Positions 18,783 to 27,623 of a DNA stretch of 64,000 bases are shown piece by piece; the stretch's first letter is position 1; each line of letters opens with the position of its first letter. Source of the DNA: DAIQNV01 sp038748775. Lineage in GTDB: Bacteria; Planctomycetota; Phycisphaerae; Phycisphaerales; UBA1924. The notes beneath the pieces were generated by a model. The model did not search any database, was not told where the DNA came from, and worked only from the letters and a program-made list of their open reading frames with translations. A program made the position numbers and the translations under genes. The stretch is taken from contig JBCDIT010000006.1 in assembly GCA_038748775.1 (NCBI GenBank), forward strand, positions 1-64,000, written 5' to 3'.

Positions 18783-18801
18783 AGCGTGGCTTTGGTATCC
18801 T
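18772..18801 (+). promoter_or_regulatory. possible sigma70-type promoter
   Basis: TTGGCG (18772-18777) and TATCCT (18796-18801) with an 18-bp spacer, overlapping the end of the upstream gene, about 140 nt before the start at 18943. AT-rich TTATAAAG follows directly. A weak prediction. Confidence 0.25.
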
Positions 18802-18942
18802 TATAAAGCTGGTGGTATCGCTTTCGTGATCGCCGGTGTCTCTCGCTGGCGGTCATCCTGACGCCGCTCTCGCTCCGCCGTTCTGGCGGGAACCGGACTG
18901 GTCCGGTGTGTTCCGGGAGGTGTCAATGAAGGAGGCCGACGC

Positions 18943-19476
18943 ATGAACCCGTCTCGCTTTGGTCCGTCGGGCCACAACCCCCTAGACGACGATCCGGAAT
19001 TGGCCAACATCGGTCCGATCGAAGAGCCTCCGCTCAACGTGTCGCGGAGCGACGATCCTCTCCCGGTGACCAAACCCAACTACGGCCCGTCGAAGATCTC
19101 CCACGTCCCTCCGCTCGGCCCGCTCGCCGATCCCGAGCCTGTCGAAGAAGAAGGTGTCCCCCTGTCGGCCGGTCCGGACGACGTTTCCCCCCAGCCCGGC
19201 CGCAAGATCCGTGCGTTCGAGCAGAAACTGACCCAGGGGCACGGCGAAGAGCACTGGAAACGAACGCCCACGCCAACCGGCACCAACCGCGGCGCGTGCC
19301 ACGTCCGAAGCTTCCACTGCAAGCTCACCGGGGACTCACTCGAGTTTCTCGACAACCAGATCAACGACTGGCTCGACGAGCACCCGGAGTACGAAGTCAA
19401 AATGGTGACCACCTCGATCGGTGAGTGGACCGGGAAGCTCAAAGAGCCGGCCCTTATCGTCAACGTGTGGGTCTGA
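18943..19476 (+). CDS. conserved hypothetical protein (planctomycete-type)
   Basis: 177 residues in two parts. Residues 1 to about 105 are Pro/Asp/Glu-rich and probably disordered ('NPLDDDPELANIGPIEEPPLNV'). The C-terminal 70 residues form a compact conserved-looking domain: 'RSFHCKLTGDSLEFLDNQIN', 'WLDEHPEYEVKMVTTSIGEW', 'GKLKEPALIVNVWV'. The tail reads like the 'EPALIV.VWV' proteins seen in planctomycetes, for which I know no function. A GGAGG ribosome-binding site lies upstream (around 18917-18932). Confidence 0.65.
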   Translation: MNPSRFGPSGHNPLDDDPELANIGPIEEPPLNVSRSDDPLPVTKPNYGPSKISHVPPLGPLADPEPVEEEGVPLSAGPDDVSPQPGRKIRAFEQKLTQGHGEEHWKRTPTPTGTNRGACHVRSFHCKLTGDSLEFLDNQINDWLDEHPEYEVKMVTTSIGEWTGKLKEPALIVNVWV

Positions 19477-19542
19477 CCGAGATCGAAATCATCTCTCCTG
19501 ACGGGTGGCGCCTCGGCGAGCGAAGCGAAATAGCATCGCCAC

Positions 19543-20586
19543 GTGACCCTGCTCCTCGCCTATCTCGCCCTCGCCGTGGGCGTGTCGTTCGTCTGCTCGC
19601 TCTGCGAGGCGGCCTTGCTTTCGCTGGGCCCCGCCGAAGCGGAAGCGATGCGCCGACGAGGAAGCAAGGCGGGTGAGACGCTTCAGGAGCTCAAAGCCCA
19701 AATCGACCGGCCACTCGCCGCGATATTGACTCTGAACACGATTTCCCACACTATCGGCGCTGCAGGGGTGGGGGCCCAGGCGATCGTCGTGTTCGGGGAG
19801 ACTTGGATCGGCGCCACGTCGGCCGTGCTCACGCTGCTCATCCTCGTGCTGTCGGAGATCATCCCGAAGACCATGGGAGCGTCGTACGCGCGTCCCCTCG
19901 CGGCACCGACGGTCTACCTCATCGTTGGCATGATCTGGCTCACGTGGCCCGTCGTCGTGGCGCTCAACGCGATCTCCGGGCTCCTGCAGCCAAGCGAGCG
20001 AGACCCAGCCCACTCAAGAGAGCACGTTGCGATCATCGCAGAGTTGGCCCGAGAGGGCGGTGCACTGCGTGACAACGAGTCCGGGTTTGTCACCAACGCC
20101 TTGCGGCTCGAACAGCTCAGGATCGCGGACATTCTCACGCCGCGCACCGTGACGTTCACGCTCCCAGCGGCGCGCACCGTGGCCGAGGTGCTCGCCGAAC
20201 ATCCGCGTCTGGGTTTCTCCCGAATCCCGATTCACGGCACGAATCCGGACGATCTGACCGGGGTCGTTCTCAAGCACGAGATCTACGAGGCCGCCCTGGA
20301 AGGCAAGGGCGACGCGCCGCTTTCCGATCTCAAACGCGAACTCCGATTCGTCCCGGATACCGCCGACGCGCTCAGGATCGCCGACGAGTTCGGGAGGGTC
20401 GGGCACCACCTCTTCGGTGTCGTGAACGAGCACGGCACCTTCGTCGGTGTTGTGGCTCTAGAGGATGTCATTGAGTCGTTGCTCGGCACCGAGATCGTTG
20501 ACGAAACCGATGTCGTCGCCGACTTGCGAGATCTGGCCTCGAAACGTCCGTTCCCGCTCGACGCTGACGCCCAGCCCGACGCCTGA
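19543..20586 (+). CDS. CNNM/CorC-type membrane protein (DUF21 plus CBS domains)
   Basis: 347 residues. The N-terminal part (about 1-150) is a DUF21/CNNM transmembrane module with four hydrophobic segments and the signature 'SLCEAALLSLGPAEAEAM' and 'LSEIIPKTMGASYARPLA'. Residues about 190-325 contain a CBS pair ('ADILTPRTVTFTLPAARTVAEVL', 'FGVVNEHGTFVGVVALEDVIESLLG'). The family transports or regulates divalent cations such as Mg2+. The C-terminal CorC_HlyC domain seen in longer relatives is absent. It starts at GTG. Confidence 0.85.
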   Translation: MTLLLAYLALAVGVSFVCSLCEAALLSLGPAEAEAMRRRGSKAGETLQELKAQIDRPLAAILTLNTISHTIGAAGVGAQAIVVFGETWIGATSAVLTLLILVLSEIIPKTMGASYARPLAAPTVYLIVGMIWLTWPVVVALNAISGLLQPSERDPAHSREHVAIIAELAREGGALRDNESGFVTNALRLEQLRIADILTPRTVTFTLPAARTVAEVLAEHPRLGFSRIPIHGTNPDDLTGVVLKHEIYEAALEGKGDAPLSDLKRELRFVPDTADALRIADEFGRVGHHLFGVVNEHGTFVGVVALEDVIESLLGTEIVDETDVVADLRDLASKRPFPLDADAQPDA

Positions 20587-20619
20587 TCTTCACAAGACCA
20601 TCGGGCCGATAGCGACTGC

Positions 20620-22407
20620 ATGTGCGGTATCGCCGGCGTGATCAGTCTGTCGTCACCTCCCGACCCTCGTAACGCCGAACGGATGGCCGAGGTCCTGGCG
20701 CACCGGGGGCCCGATGACCAGGGGGTTTGGTGCGACGATCGCGTGGCGCTCGCGCACCGGCGGCTGGCGGTCATCGATCCGACTCCGGCCGGACGCCAGC
20801 CGTTCACAACACCCGACGGGCGATTCGTGCTCGTCTACAACGGCGAGCTCTACAACGAGCGTGAAATCAGGGCCGAACTCGAGGCCGAAGGGATCCGGTT
20901 TCATACCCAGTGTGACACCGAAACGGTGCTGCTCTCTCTCGCTCGCTGGGGTTTGCAGGCTCGGGCCAAGCTCCGAGGCATGTACGCGCTGGCCCTTTGG
21001 GACACGCAAGACCATCGCCTCTTGCTCGGGCGGGATGAACTCGGGGTAAAGCCTCTCTACTTCGCACCGATCTCTGAGCGCGAGTTCGCCTTTGCCTCGG
21101 AACCCCCGGCGCTGTTCCAGCATCCGAGCGTTGCTCCCCGTCCAGACCCGATCGCGATCGCGGCGTATCTGTCAACGATTCAGATCGCGGTGGGCAGAAG
21201 GACGCTCTTCGAAGGCGTCGGGACGCTGGAACCCGGTGAGTGGCTTTCGATCGAAACGACAACCGGCACGCTCAGCGCTGAGGTCCACCCGCCCGAGTGG
21301 AACTCGTGTCCGTCTCCTGAGGGGACAACCGGCGACGTGATACGAGCATCGGCTCACCTTCAGCTCCGCGCCGACGTTCCAACGTGCTGCCTTCTTTCGG
21401 GCGGACTTGACAGTTCGGTCCTTTCATCGCTCGCACTCGAAGTGCTTCCCCGACTCGACACGTACTGCGCCGGCGCTCGATCAGGAGACAGCATCGGTCC
21501 GACGAGCGAGGACTTCCGATACGCCCGCGAGGTGTCCGATCACATCGGCGCTCGCCACACCGAAGCCCCCGTGTCGAGAGAGTTGTTCCTCGAGCGGTGG
21601 CCCCAGCTCATCCAGCGTGCCGGACTCCCGCTCTGCACGCCGAACGAGGTCGCGATAAATGAAGTCGCTCGGACGCTCCGGGCGGATGGAAAGGTCGTCA
21701 CGCTCTCGGGCGAAGGCGCTGACGAGCTGTTTGCCGGCTACACGCTTCCACTCATGCTCGCCCACGAACACGTCGCATCAAACGATGATCAGTCGTCGGA
21801 CGCCTTGCATTTCTTGACCACGATCCGGTGGGCTCATCCAACGCAGCTCGGGGCGCTGCTCGCCGACACGAACGTCGAAGAAGAGGTCGGCCCCTGGATC
21901 GCCGGCCTGCATGCCGACTCGATCGAGCAGACGGACCGTGACTTTCCGACGCTGTCAGACAGCGACCGCCGACTCTGCAGCATTGTCGGAATGCAACGGC
22001 GAGTGAACCTCCCGAATCTGCTGCGCCGACTCGATCAAGCCACGATGCTCGAGTCGGTTGAAGGTCGCACGCCCTACGCCGACCGTGTGGTCGCAAGGCA
22101 CGCAGAGACCCTTCCTCTCAACACTCGCTTCCGTCCCGACCCCGCGGCGCCGGGCACAAAGCTCGCGCTCAGAAGCGCATTCGCGAACTGCCTTCCCGCG
22201 TCAGTAGTGTCAAGACCAAAGGCCAGCTTCCCTCTCCCGTTCGAGTCCTGGCTCGACGGGGCGACGCACGCTCTCGATGGATCGTTTGCCCGCGCGTGGT
22301 TTACGCCTGATGCTCGGGAGCAGTTACGAACCGACCCGAAAGGGTTGTTCACCGTCGCGTGGCCCGTCCTCAACATCGCAATGTGGGGCGAACGCTGGTG
22401 GGGGTAA
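20620..22407 (+). CDS. asnB: asparagine synthase (glutamine-hydrolysing)
   Basis: Makes asparagine from aspartate, ATP and glutamine. 595 residues, typical of AsnB. The N-terminal Ntn glutaminase has the nucleophile Cys2 ('MCGIAGV'), 'MAEVLAHRGPDDQG', 'HRRLAVID', 'FVLVYNGELYN' and 'GRDELGVKPLYF'. The C-terminal ATP-pyrophosphatase domain has the PP-loop 'LLSGGLDSSV' (near residue 260) and 'LSGEGADELFAGY'. Since no sugar or exopolysaccharide genes are adjacent, a primary asparagine role is more likely than amidation of a polymer. It lies 33 bp after the CNNM gene on the same strand, possibly co-transcribed. Confidence 0.92.
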   Translation: MCGIAGVISLSSPPDPRNAERMAEVLAHRGPDDQGVWCDDRVALAHRRLAVIDPTPAGRQPFTTPDGRFVLVYNGELYNEREIRAELEAEGIRFHTQCDTETVLLSLARWGLQARAKLRGMYALALWDTQDHRLLLGRDELGVKPLYFAPISEREFAFASEPPALFQHPSVAPRPDPIAIAAYLSTIQIAVGRRTLFEGVGTLEPGEWLSIETTTGTLSAEVHPPEWNSCPSPEGTTGDVIRASAHLQLRADVPTCCLLSGGLDSSVLSSLALEVLPRLDTYCAGARSGDSIGPTSEDFRYAREVSDHIGARHTEAPVSRELFLERWPQLIQRAGLPLCTPNEVAINEVARTLRADGKVVTLSGEGADELFAGYTLPLMLAHEHVASNDDQSSDALHFLTTIRWAHPTQLGALLADTNVEEEVGPWIAGLHADSIEQTDRDFPTLSDSDRRLCSIVGMQRRVNLPNLLRRLDQATMLESVEGRTPYADRVVARHAETLPLNTRFRPDPAAPGTKLALRSAFANCLPASVVSRPKASFPLPFESWLDGATHALDGSFARAWFTPDAREQLRTDPKGLFTVAWPVLNIAMWGERWWG

Positions 22408-22444
22408 CGCCCGCGCGCCGTCGGCGGCTGAATCGGCTCAAGCC

Positions 22445-24328
22445 TCAGGGAGCGACGGCCCGCCGAGCATCGACCTCGTCGATATGAAGGCGGATGATCC
22501 GTCGCATCTCTTGGATCGCGAGTGGGTGGTTGTGGGCGTTGTGACCCGATTTGACGATGAGTTCAGACTGAGCCGAAGGCACGCTTGCGCTCCAGTACGC
22601 GACCACACCGTCGGATCCCTCTTCAGGAGGTCCACCGTCCTTGATCCCGATGATCGTGTGGTGAGGCACGTCGATCGGTTTCGCGTTGTACACCGCGAGG
22701 GCAGGAGCGTCAGGACGAAGCGTCTGGATACTCGTCGGGATCGATCCCTTTCCACCCTCATGCCACCACCCCTCCTCGGGCCGGTATTTCGAGAGCTCCT
22801 TCGACGCACGAACCAGCGCCTCAGGCAACTCGACAAGAGACGACCCGAGCCGGCCCAGCCAGTTCGTTGCCAGCTCGGCGCCCTTCAGAGGTGAGGCAAC
22901 GAAAACGACGCGTTTCACGTCCGGGTGCGCGTCGTAGTAGAAGACCTGCTCGAGCAGCTCGGACGTTTCGTCGCTCAGCTCCATCTCGTCCAGCGTTCGG
23001 TCATAGACAGCACTGATTAGATCATCACCCATGTCTTGAACCAGACCGCGCGCGATCAGGCCGCCCATGCTGTGACCGATCACGATGATCTCGCGCGGCC
23101 CGGGATCGTCACCCTCGGGATCCCAGTGCTCGAGCACCTCGTTGAGAGACGCGCGGAGCCGTGCAGCCACTGTGGGAAACGGAAGCCCTGTGGGGTAGAG
23201 GAACGCCCAGATCTGGCAACGCTTTTGAATGACCGGGTCCGCACGAAGGTCGTTCTGAACATCGCGCCAGGTGATCGGGCTCGAGCGCAGGCCGTGCACG
23301 AGTAGCACCGGGATCCGGTCCGGGTCGTAAGGCTGTTTCATGTACACGCCGAGCTTGTCGAGCTCGTCTTCGACTTCGGTCAGCCCACGTGTACCGACCT
23401 TGCCCAGCTCCGATAGGCCGTAGACGTACGCGAGCGGGATCGTGTGGTCCGTCGAGAGCGGCACAGCGTGCCGTTCGAGGACGGTTCGCGATGCGGTCAT
23501 TGTGTTGAACAGCTCAAGCTGGACATCGGACACACCGCCGCCGGTCGGATCGTCGCCATCAAACCGAAGCACCGCGGTTGCCGGATAGCTGATGCCCTCC
23601 GGCGGCTTGTAAGGGTCCGAAGCGCTCCGCTCCTCGTCGTTTTCAGCGTACGCGAGCAGCGTTGCACCAAACCCATCGAAGCGATGATGGTTCCGCATAC
23701 CCTCGACTTGGAACTCTTCGGTCGGCTTGAACCAATCGAAGAAATTCGGATCCCAGAGCGTGTCGTCTTCGAGCGCGCCCTCTCCCTGGATCGCGGTGAC
23801 CCGATAGGTACCCCCGTCGCCCTCGTACATGACCGGCTCTTCGCGATCGGTCCAATCCTCGTTGGTGAGGCTCACAAAGCGAGCGACGGCCCGGTTGTAA
23901 AGGTCGGCAGCAAACTCCGTCCGTCCATCAAGAGCCACGTCACGGACGGACAGGTCGTATCGGAGTTGCTCCCACGCGAAGTAGGCTGACGCCAGGAACA
24001 AACTCGCATCGTCGCGAACAGTACCGGCGTACGACTCGGCGGTTCCGAGCATCATCTCCGACGCGGCGATCCGCCAAAGCCCGCCGGGGTCAGACCGGGA
24101 CCTCCAGAAAATCGCCCTCGCGGTCGGGACAGGCTCGTTGGTGTACGACTTCTCAAGGTCCAGCAGTCTCAGGCAGATTTGGCTCCGTTCACTCAACCCA
24201 TGCCCGGTGAGCACACTCTTGCGGTCTTGTAGAAGCGTCGACTCGGCCCGGACGCGTTCAACATTGACGTTCGGTGCGCAGCCACAAACGACCGCCGCCA
24301 ACAACAGCACCATCAAGACGCGAGCCAT
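22445..24328 (-). CDS. alpha/beta-hydrolase lipoprotein
   Basis: 627 residues. A lipoprotein signal ('LMVLLLAAVVCGC', acyl Cys17) precedes about 300 residues of unrecognised sequence that may be helical. The C-terminal half is an alpha/beta hydrolase: 'RIPVLLVHGLRSSPITW', then the nucleophile elbow 'VIGHSMGGLIARGL' (Ser near residue 422), 'VVFVASPLKGAELA' and a late 'SGHNAHNHPLAI' that may supply the catalytic His. It resembles the lipase/PGAP1-like esterases. It is predicted to act in the periplasm on an unknown ester. Its start overlaps the upstream gene by 16 bp, implying an operon. Confidence 0.75.
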   Translation of the reverse strand: MARVLMVLLLAAVVCGCAPNVNVERVRAESTLLQDRKSVLTGHGLSERSQICLRLLDLEKSYTNEPVPTARAIFWRSRSDPGGLWRIAASEMMLGTAESYAGTVRDDASLFLASAYFAWEQLRYDLSVRDVALDGRTEFAADLYNRAVARFVSLTNEDWTDREEPVMYEGDGGTYRVTAIQGEGALEDDTLWDPNFFDWFKPTEEFQVEGMRNHHRFDGFGATLLAYAENDEERSASDPYKPPEGISYPATAVLRFDGDDPTGGGVSDVQLELFNTMTASRTVLERHAVPLSTDHTIPLAYVYGLSELGKVGTRGLTEVEDELDKLGVYMKQPYDPDRIPVLLVHGLRSSPITWRDVQNDLRADPVIQKRCQIWAFLYPTGLPFPTVAARLRASLNEVLEHWDPEGDDPGPREIIVIGHSMGGLIARGLVQDMGDDLISAVYDRTLDEMELSDETSELLEQVFYYDAHPDVKRVVFVASPLKGAELATNWLGRLGSSLVELPEALVRASKELSKYRPEEGWWHEGGKGSIPTSIQTLRPDAPALAVYNAKPIDVPHHTIIGIKDGGPPEEGSDGVVAYWSASVPSAQSELIVKSGHNAHNHPLAIQEMRRIIRLHIDEVDARRAVAP

Positions 24329-25011
24329 CCGCCCTCCTCGAGCACGCGTGCCGCGTCAAGCAGCAACACAGAACTGAACACATCGGGAACCCCGCCGCCC
24401 GCAACCGTCGCGTTGTGCAGCAACGTCCCGGCGTAACCCTCGGCCTCCGCCTCGCCCGCGAGCCCGAGTTCCACAAAGACGTGCAATGCCCAGGCATGAT
24501 TCGTCGCATTGTCGGGTTGAAGCTCGCTCACGCTCCAGCGTCCAGCATCGCGCACACGTTCGACCCCGACGCCATGGCTCGCCCAGACGCCAAGGGCATG
24601 CAACGCGCCAAGCTCGGTCTGGGTCCACCGCTCAATGCCGATCTCGGGATCGAATGGCACCAGCGACCCCGACCCGGACAAGCATTGATCGACGGCAGAT
24701 CGATCCCCGGTGACCAGGCCGGCGCAGATCCCCACATCAAGTGCCCCCCCTTTCGTCGCGGCCGGCAAGGCAGCATCGATCCCGATTCCGAGAAGCCGAT
24801 TCAGCAACCAAGCGTCGATCGCCCGGCGATGCCCACGCTCGTCGGTGAAGCTGTCGCGAAATGCGACACGTGATGCCTCGTCAACCCGTTGTCCAGAAGA
24901 CGATTCGAGGAGGATCGAGGCGCCCGGGTGCCGCTCCAGGCCCCGTTCGGCGAATCGTCTCAGCCGACGGGCCCAGGACGTGCGTGGATCTCTCTCAGAC
25001 ATCGAGACCAT
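24313..25011 (-). CDS. hypothetical protein
   Basis: 232 residues without signal peptide or convincing membrane segment. The sequence is rich in Ala, Leu and small helices ('RRAIDAWLLNRLLGIGIDAALPAA', 'NATNHAWALHVFVELGLAG'), with a pattern reminiscent of alpha-helical toroid folds, but I do not recognise the family. A start at 25002 ('MSERDP') is equally possible. It overlaps the downstream hydrolase-lipoprotein gene by 16 bp and is presumably translated with it. Confidence 0.6.
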   Translation of the reverse strand: MVSMSERDPRTSWARRLRRFAERGLERHPGASILLESSSGQRVDEASRVAFRDSFTDERGHRRAIDAWLLNRLLGIGIDAALPAATKGGALDVGICAGLVTGDRSAVDQCLSGSGSLVPFDPEIGIERWTQTELGALHALGVWASHGVGVERVRDAGRWSVSELQPDNATNHAWALHVFVELGLAGEAEAEGYAGTLLHNATVAGGGVPDVFSSVLLLDAARVLEEGGWLAS

Positions 25012-25090
25012 CGTACGACAGCCACACGGTCGCTTTCACTCGGGCAAGAGCGCTTGGTGCCGGCGAGTTCCGTTGGTACGCTCGTGTCCC

Positions 25091-25432
25091 ATGAAGAGCG
25101 CAGAGATCACGCACCCGTGGCGGGACCGTCGCATGTGCCTCCGGTGTGGTTATGCCGGTCGACGGCTTCAAGGAGAGAACGGGCTACGGGAGCACCGTTG
25201 CCCGGGATGTGGCGAGGACCTCTACTCCCGTCCGCCCAAGAGCTACAACGAAATGGAAGGGCTCCCGCAGTCTGAGGCGTTGCTCGGTGCGGGTTCGGTC
25301 ACCCGGGGCGGCGCGTGGTTGCGGCGCTGGGTCCGAATCAGCGCTTCCGCACTCGCGATACTGGTCACGCGTCCCACACGGTCCGGTATCGCCGCGTCGC
25401 CTCGCCGGGTCGTCGAACCGAGTTGCGCCTAG
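25091..25432 (+). CDS. small zinc-ribbon protein
   Basis: 113 residues from the ATG at 25091; further upstream the frame runs through the divergent neighbour. A four-Cys zinc ribbon ('CLRCGYAGRRLQGENGLREH' then 'CPGCGEDLYSRPPKSYNEMEG') occupies residues about 14-60. This module with the 'RPP.SY.EMEG' extension recurs in planctomycete proteins of unknown role. The rest is basic and may contain one weakly hydrophobic helix ('ISASALAILVT'). Nucleic-acid or protein binding is inferred only from the ribbon. Confidence 0.6.
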   Translation: MKSAEITHPWRDRRMCLRCGYAGRRLQGENGLREHRCPGCGEDLYSRPPKSYNEMEGLPQSEALLGAGSVTRGGAWLRRWVRISASALAILVTRPTRSGIAASPRRVVEPSCA

Positions 25433-25615
25433 TTCCGTCCGGTCCTCCCTGTTCCGAGAACCGTGCTAACGTGTGAACCTGCGTACAAGACGAGGTTTAC
25501 CACCTCGAACGCACCGGGGCTTCCCTCTCGTCCAACGGCGTTTCCGTGCCCTGAAGGGGGCTGAATCACACCCTGTGGTCGCCACAGACCGAGCCCGCTC
25601 GGAAAGGAGGCGCCC

Positions 25616-26173
25616 TTGACCGCGTGGAACGACCTTGATCATGCCCTGGAACTCAAAGCGGCCGATGCGTCGCTTGAGCCGGACTGGTCACAGACCGACA
25701 CACAAGGCGAGGAGTTTGATGACTTGGCCTCCAAGGCTCATGCCATCTTGATCCCGCCCCCGCCGGCGGGTGTCGACGCGGTCCGCGAGGAGCTGATCGC
25801 TCGCGGCGAACCGGACATGCCAGTTCTCGGAACCTCATCCGGAAAGTCTGGCCGCGATAAGACCTCCACCTTTGATGCGGAACTCGACACGGCAGAGATC
25901 GACGAGCGGGAACGCCCAGGGCCCACCTGGACCGCTCGCGCAAGAGCATTGTCTCGATCGAGTCTGGTCTTCGTTTCGCGACGCATGTGCTATCCCGAAC
26001 GCCGCATCCTCGTCGCCGTCCACCTGATCGACGAGCGTCCCACGCCGCTGTTCGGCGTCGTAAAGACCTGTGAGTACGAGTCCGAGGGGCTTTACCGCAC
26101 TGAGATCGCGCTCGAGCCGGTCCCCGACCGTCAGTCGGTTCAGACCTGGGTCGCGAACCACCACCGCAACTGA
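25616..26173 (+). CDS. hypothetical protein with TTG start
   Basis: 185 residues. The start is assigned to TTG at 25616 because GGAAAGGAGG (25601-25610) lies five nucleotides upstream, the strongest ribosome-binding site in the window. The first half is acidic and low in structure. The second half ('RSSLVFVSRRMCYPERRILVAVHLIDERP', 'PLFGVVKTCEYESEGLYRTEIALEPVP') is beta-rich and recalls PilZ-type c-di-GMP receptors, but the diagnostic RxxxR and D/NxSxxG motifs are not clear. The function is unknown. Confidence 0.6.
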   Translation: MTAWNDLDHALELKAADASLEPDWSQTDTQGEEFDDLASKAHAILIPPPPAGVDAVREELIARGEPDMPVLGTSSGKSGRDKTSTFDAELDTAEIDERERPGPTWTARARALSRSSLVFVSRRMCYPERRILVAVHLIDERPTPLFGVVKTCEYESEGLYRTEIALEPVPDRQSVQTWVANHHRN

Positions 26174-26226
26174 CACACTGTTGATGCTGGGTAAACTCCG
26201 GGTCCATGCACCTCGGAGATCCAGCC

Positions 26227-26937
26227 ATGCAAGCCGCTCTCGCCATCGCCGTCGTGATTGCAACGATCGCCTTGACCGCCCCGTTCGCGTCCGCCGGTTC
26301 TGACGCAACGTCGCACCCGCTGCGCCCCGAACTCGTGAGCTACCTCGCGAAACGCGCTACCGAGTTCGACCAGATTCCCGAAGAGCGCAAGGTCAGGCTC
26401 GAACGCCTCGCCGGTTACGTCAAGGAGAAGACGCTCTCCTCGGACGATCTCCGCATGATCTTTGTGTGCACGCACAACTCCCGCCGGTCGCACATGTCCC
26501 AGCTCTGGGCCGCCGCCAGCGCCAAGCTCCACGGCATCGATATCGAGTCGTACTCGGGCGGCACCGAGGACACGGCCTTCAACCCTCGCGCCGTCGCATC
26601 GCTCCGTCGCGCCGGGTTCGAGATCATCAAGACCACCGAAGCCCGCAACCCGCTCTACCACGTTTCGATGAGCGACGACCCCGCCGACACGCTGACGTGC
26701 TGGTCGAAGTCGTACGACAACCCGCCGAACCCGAAGGACAAGTTCGCCGCGGTCATGGTCTGCTCAGACGCCGATGAGTCCTGCCCCGCCGTGTTCGGCG
26801 AAGACTTCCACCTCGCGCTGCCCTTCGTTGACCCAAAGGTCTCGGACAACACGCCGGCCGAAGCCGCGACTTACGACGAAAGGTGTGCGCAGATCGCCCG
26901 TGAGTTCCTCTACGTCTTCACTAAGGCCGCGAGCTAA
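26227..26937 (+). CDS. exported arsenate-reductase/LMW tyrosine phosphatase-like protein
   Basis: About 236 residues. The start at 26227 is preferred because GGAG lies 8 nt upstream and a signal peptide follows ('MQAALAIAVVIATIALTAPFASAG'); an ATG at 26206 lacks a ribosome-binding site. The mature protein has the phosphatase loop 'FVCTHNSRRSHMSQ' (Cys-x5-Arg-Ser, Cys at about residue 81) and a late 'LPFVDP' Asp-Pro motif as general acid, as in thioredoxin-coupled ArsC and LMW-PTPs. An exported version is unusual because such enzymes are normally cytoplasmic. The substrate is unknown. Confidence 0.75.
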   Translation: MQAALAIAVVIATIALTAPFASAGSDATSHPLRPELVSYLAKRATEFDQIPEERKVRLERLAGYVKEKTLSSDDLRMIFVCTHNSRRSHMSQLWAAASAKLHGIDIESYSGGTEDTAFNPRAVASLRRAGFEIIKTTEARNPLYHVSMSDDPADTLTCWSKSYDNPPNPKDKFAAVMVCSDADESCPAVFGEDFHLALPFVDPKVSDNTPAEAATYDERCAQIAREFLYVFTKAAS

Positions 26938-26944
26938 TCTCGGA

Positions 26945-27460
26945 TCAGCGTTGCTGTTCCATCGCCCACCATGCGAAATCCATCGCGGGCGCAGCACCTC
27001 CGAGCCGCTTGATCATGTTCGCCGCCTGAGCCGCGGTGTACATCTGATGCGTGCAGACATGCACGAGCGCATCCCTCGCGAGCAGAACGTAGGTGCGCTG
27101 AAGTGCGCCGCTGAAGCGCTCGATCTTTGCACTGAGCCGCTCCTCGGTAAGCGAATCGAGATAGGTCGTCCAGCGTGCGTCTGTGGCGGTCCAAGCCTGT
27201 TCGACCGCGTCCAGTGAACCGTACCGGGCGTCGTCGACGGCCCGCCCGGATTGCCCTTCGAGGGCTTCGATCCACACGGTCTCGGCTTCGAGGAGGTGGG
27301 CGATAGTGAACAACAGCGATCCACGACCCATGTTCATGTCCTCGGTCACCCGGGCCTGATCGAGCCCGCGGGCCGCGGCGAGGAGCTTCTGGCGCGCCCA
27401 GATCCGGTGCGCATGCATGTCGCGGATGACATCCACCGATGTGTTCACTTCAATCTCCAA
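26945..27460 (-). CDS. DinB family protein
   Basis: 171 residues forming a four-helix-bundle DinB/YfiT-type protein: helix 1 'MHAHRIWARQKLLAAARGL', metal-binding His in 'FTIAHLLEAETVWIEAL', and a second pair in 'DALVHVCTHQMYTAAQ'. The 'HQMYTAAQAANMIKRLG' segment matches DinB members whose His triad binds a divalent metal. The family includes thiol-dependent metalloenzymes and many uncharacterised proteins. It is convergent with the phosphatase-like gene (7-bp gap). Confidence 0.8.
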   Translation of the reverse strand: MEIEVNTSVDVIRDMHAHRIWARQKLLAAARGLDQARVTEDMNMGRGSLLFTIAHLLEAETVWIEALEGQSGRAVDDARYGSLDAVEQAWTATDARWTTYLDSLTEERLSAKIERFSGALQRTYVLLARDALVHVCTHQMYTAAQAANMIKRLGGAAPAMDFAWWAMEQQR

Positions 27461-27623
27461 TCGGAATCATGAGTAGCGCGGCGCCCTCGCACCGTCCCGT
27501 CCTTTCTCCTCAGCCTAATCGGGGCGGGTGGCACCGCGATTGCGTCGTATCTAAACGGCCGGTCTCGTGGTCCACGGATGGTCCGTTGACGCGTTGTCAA
27601 ACTCCGGCCGAAAGGATGTTTCG

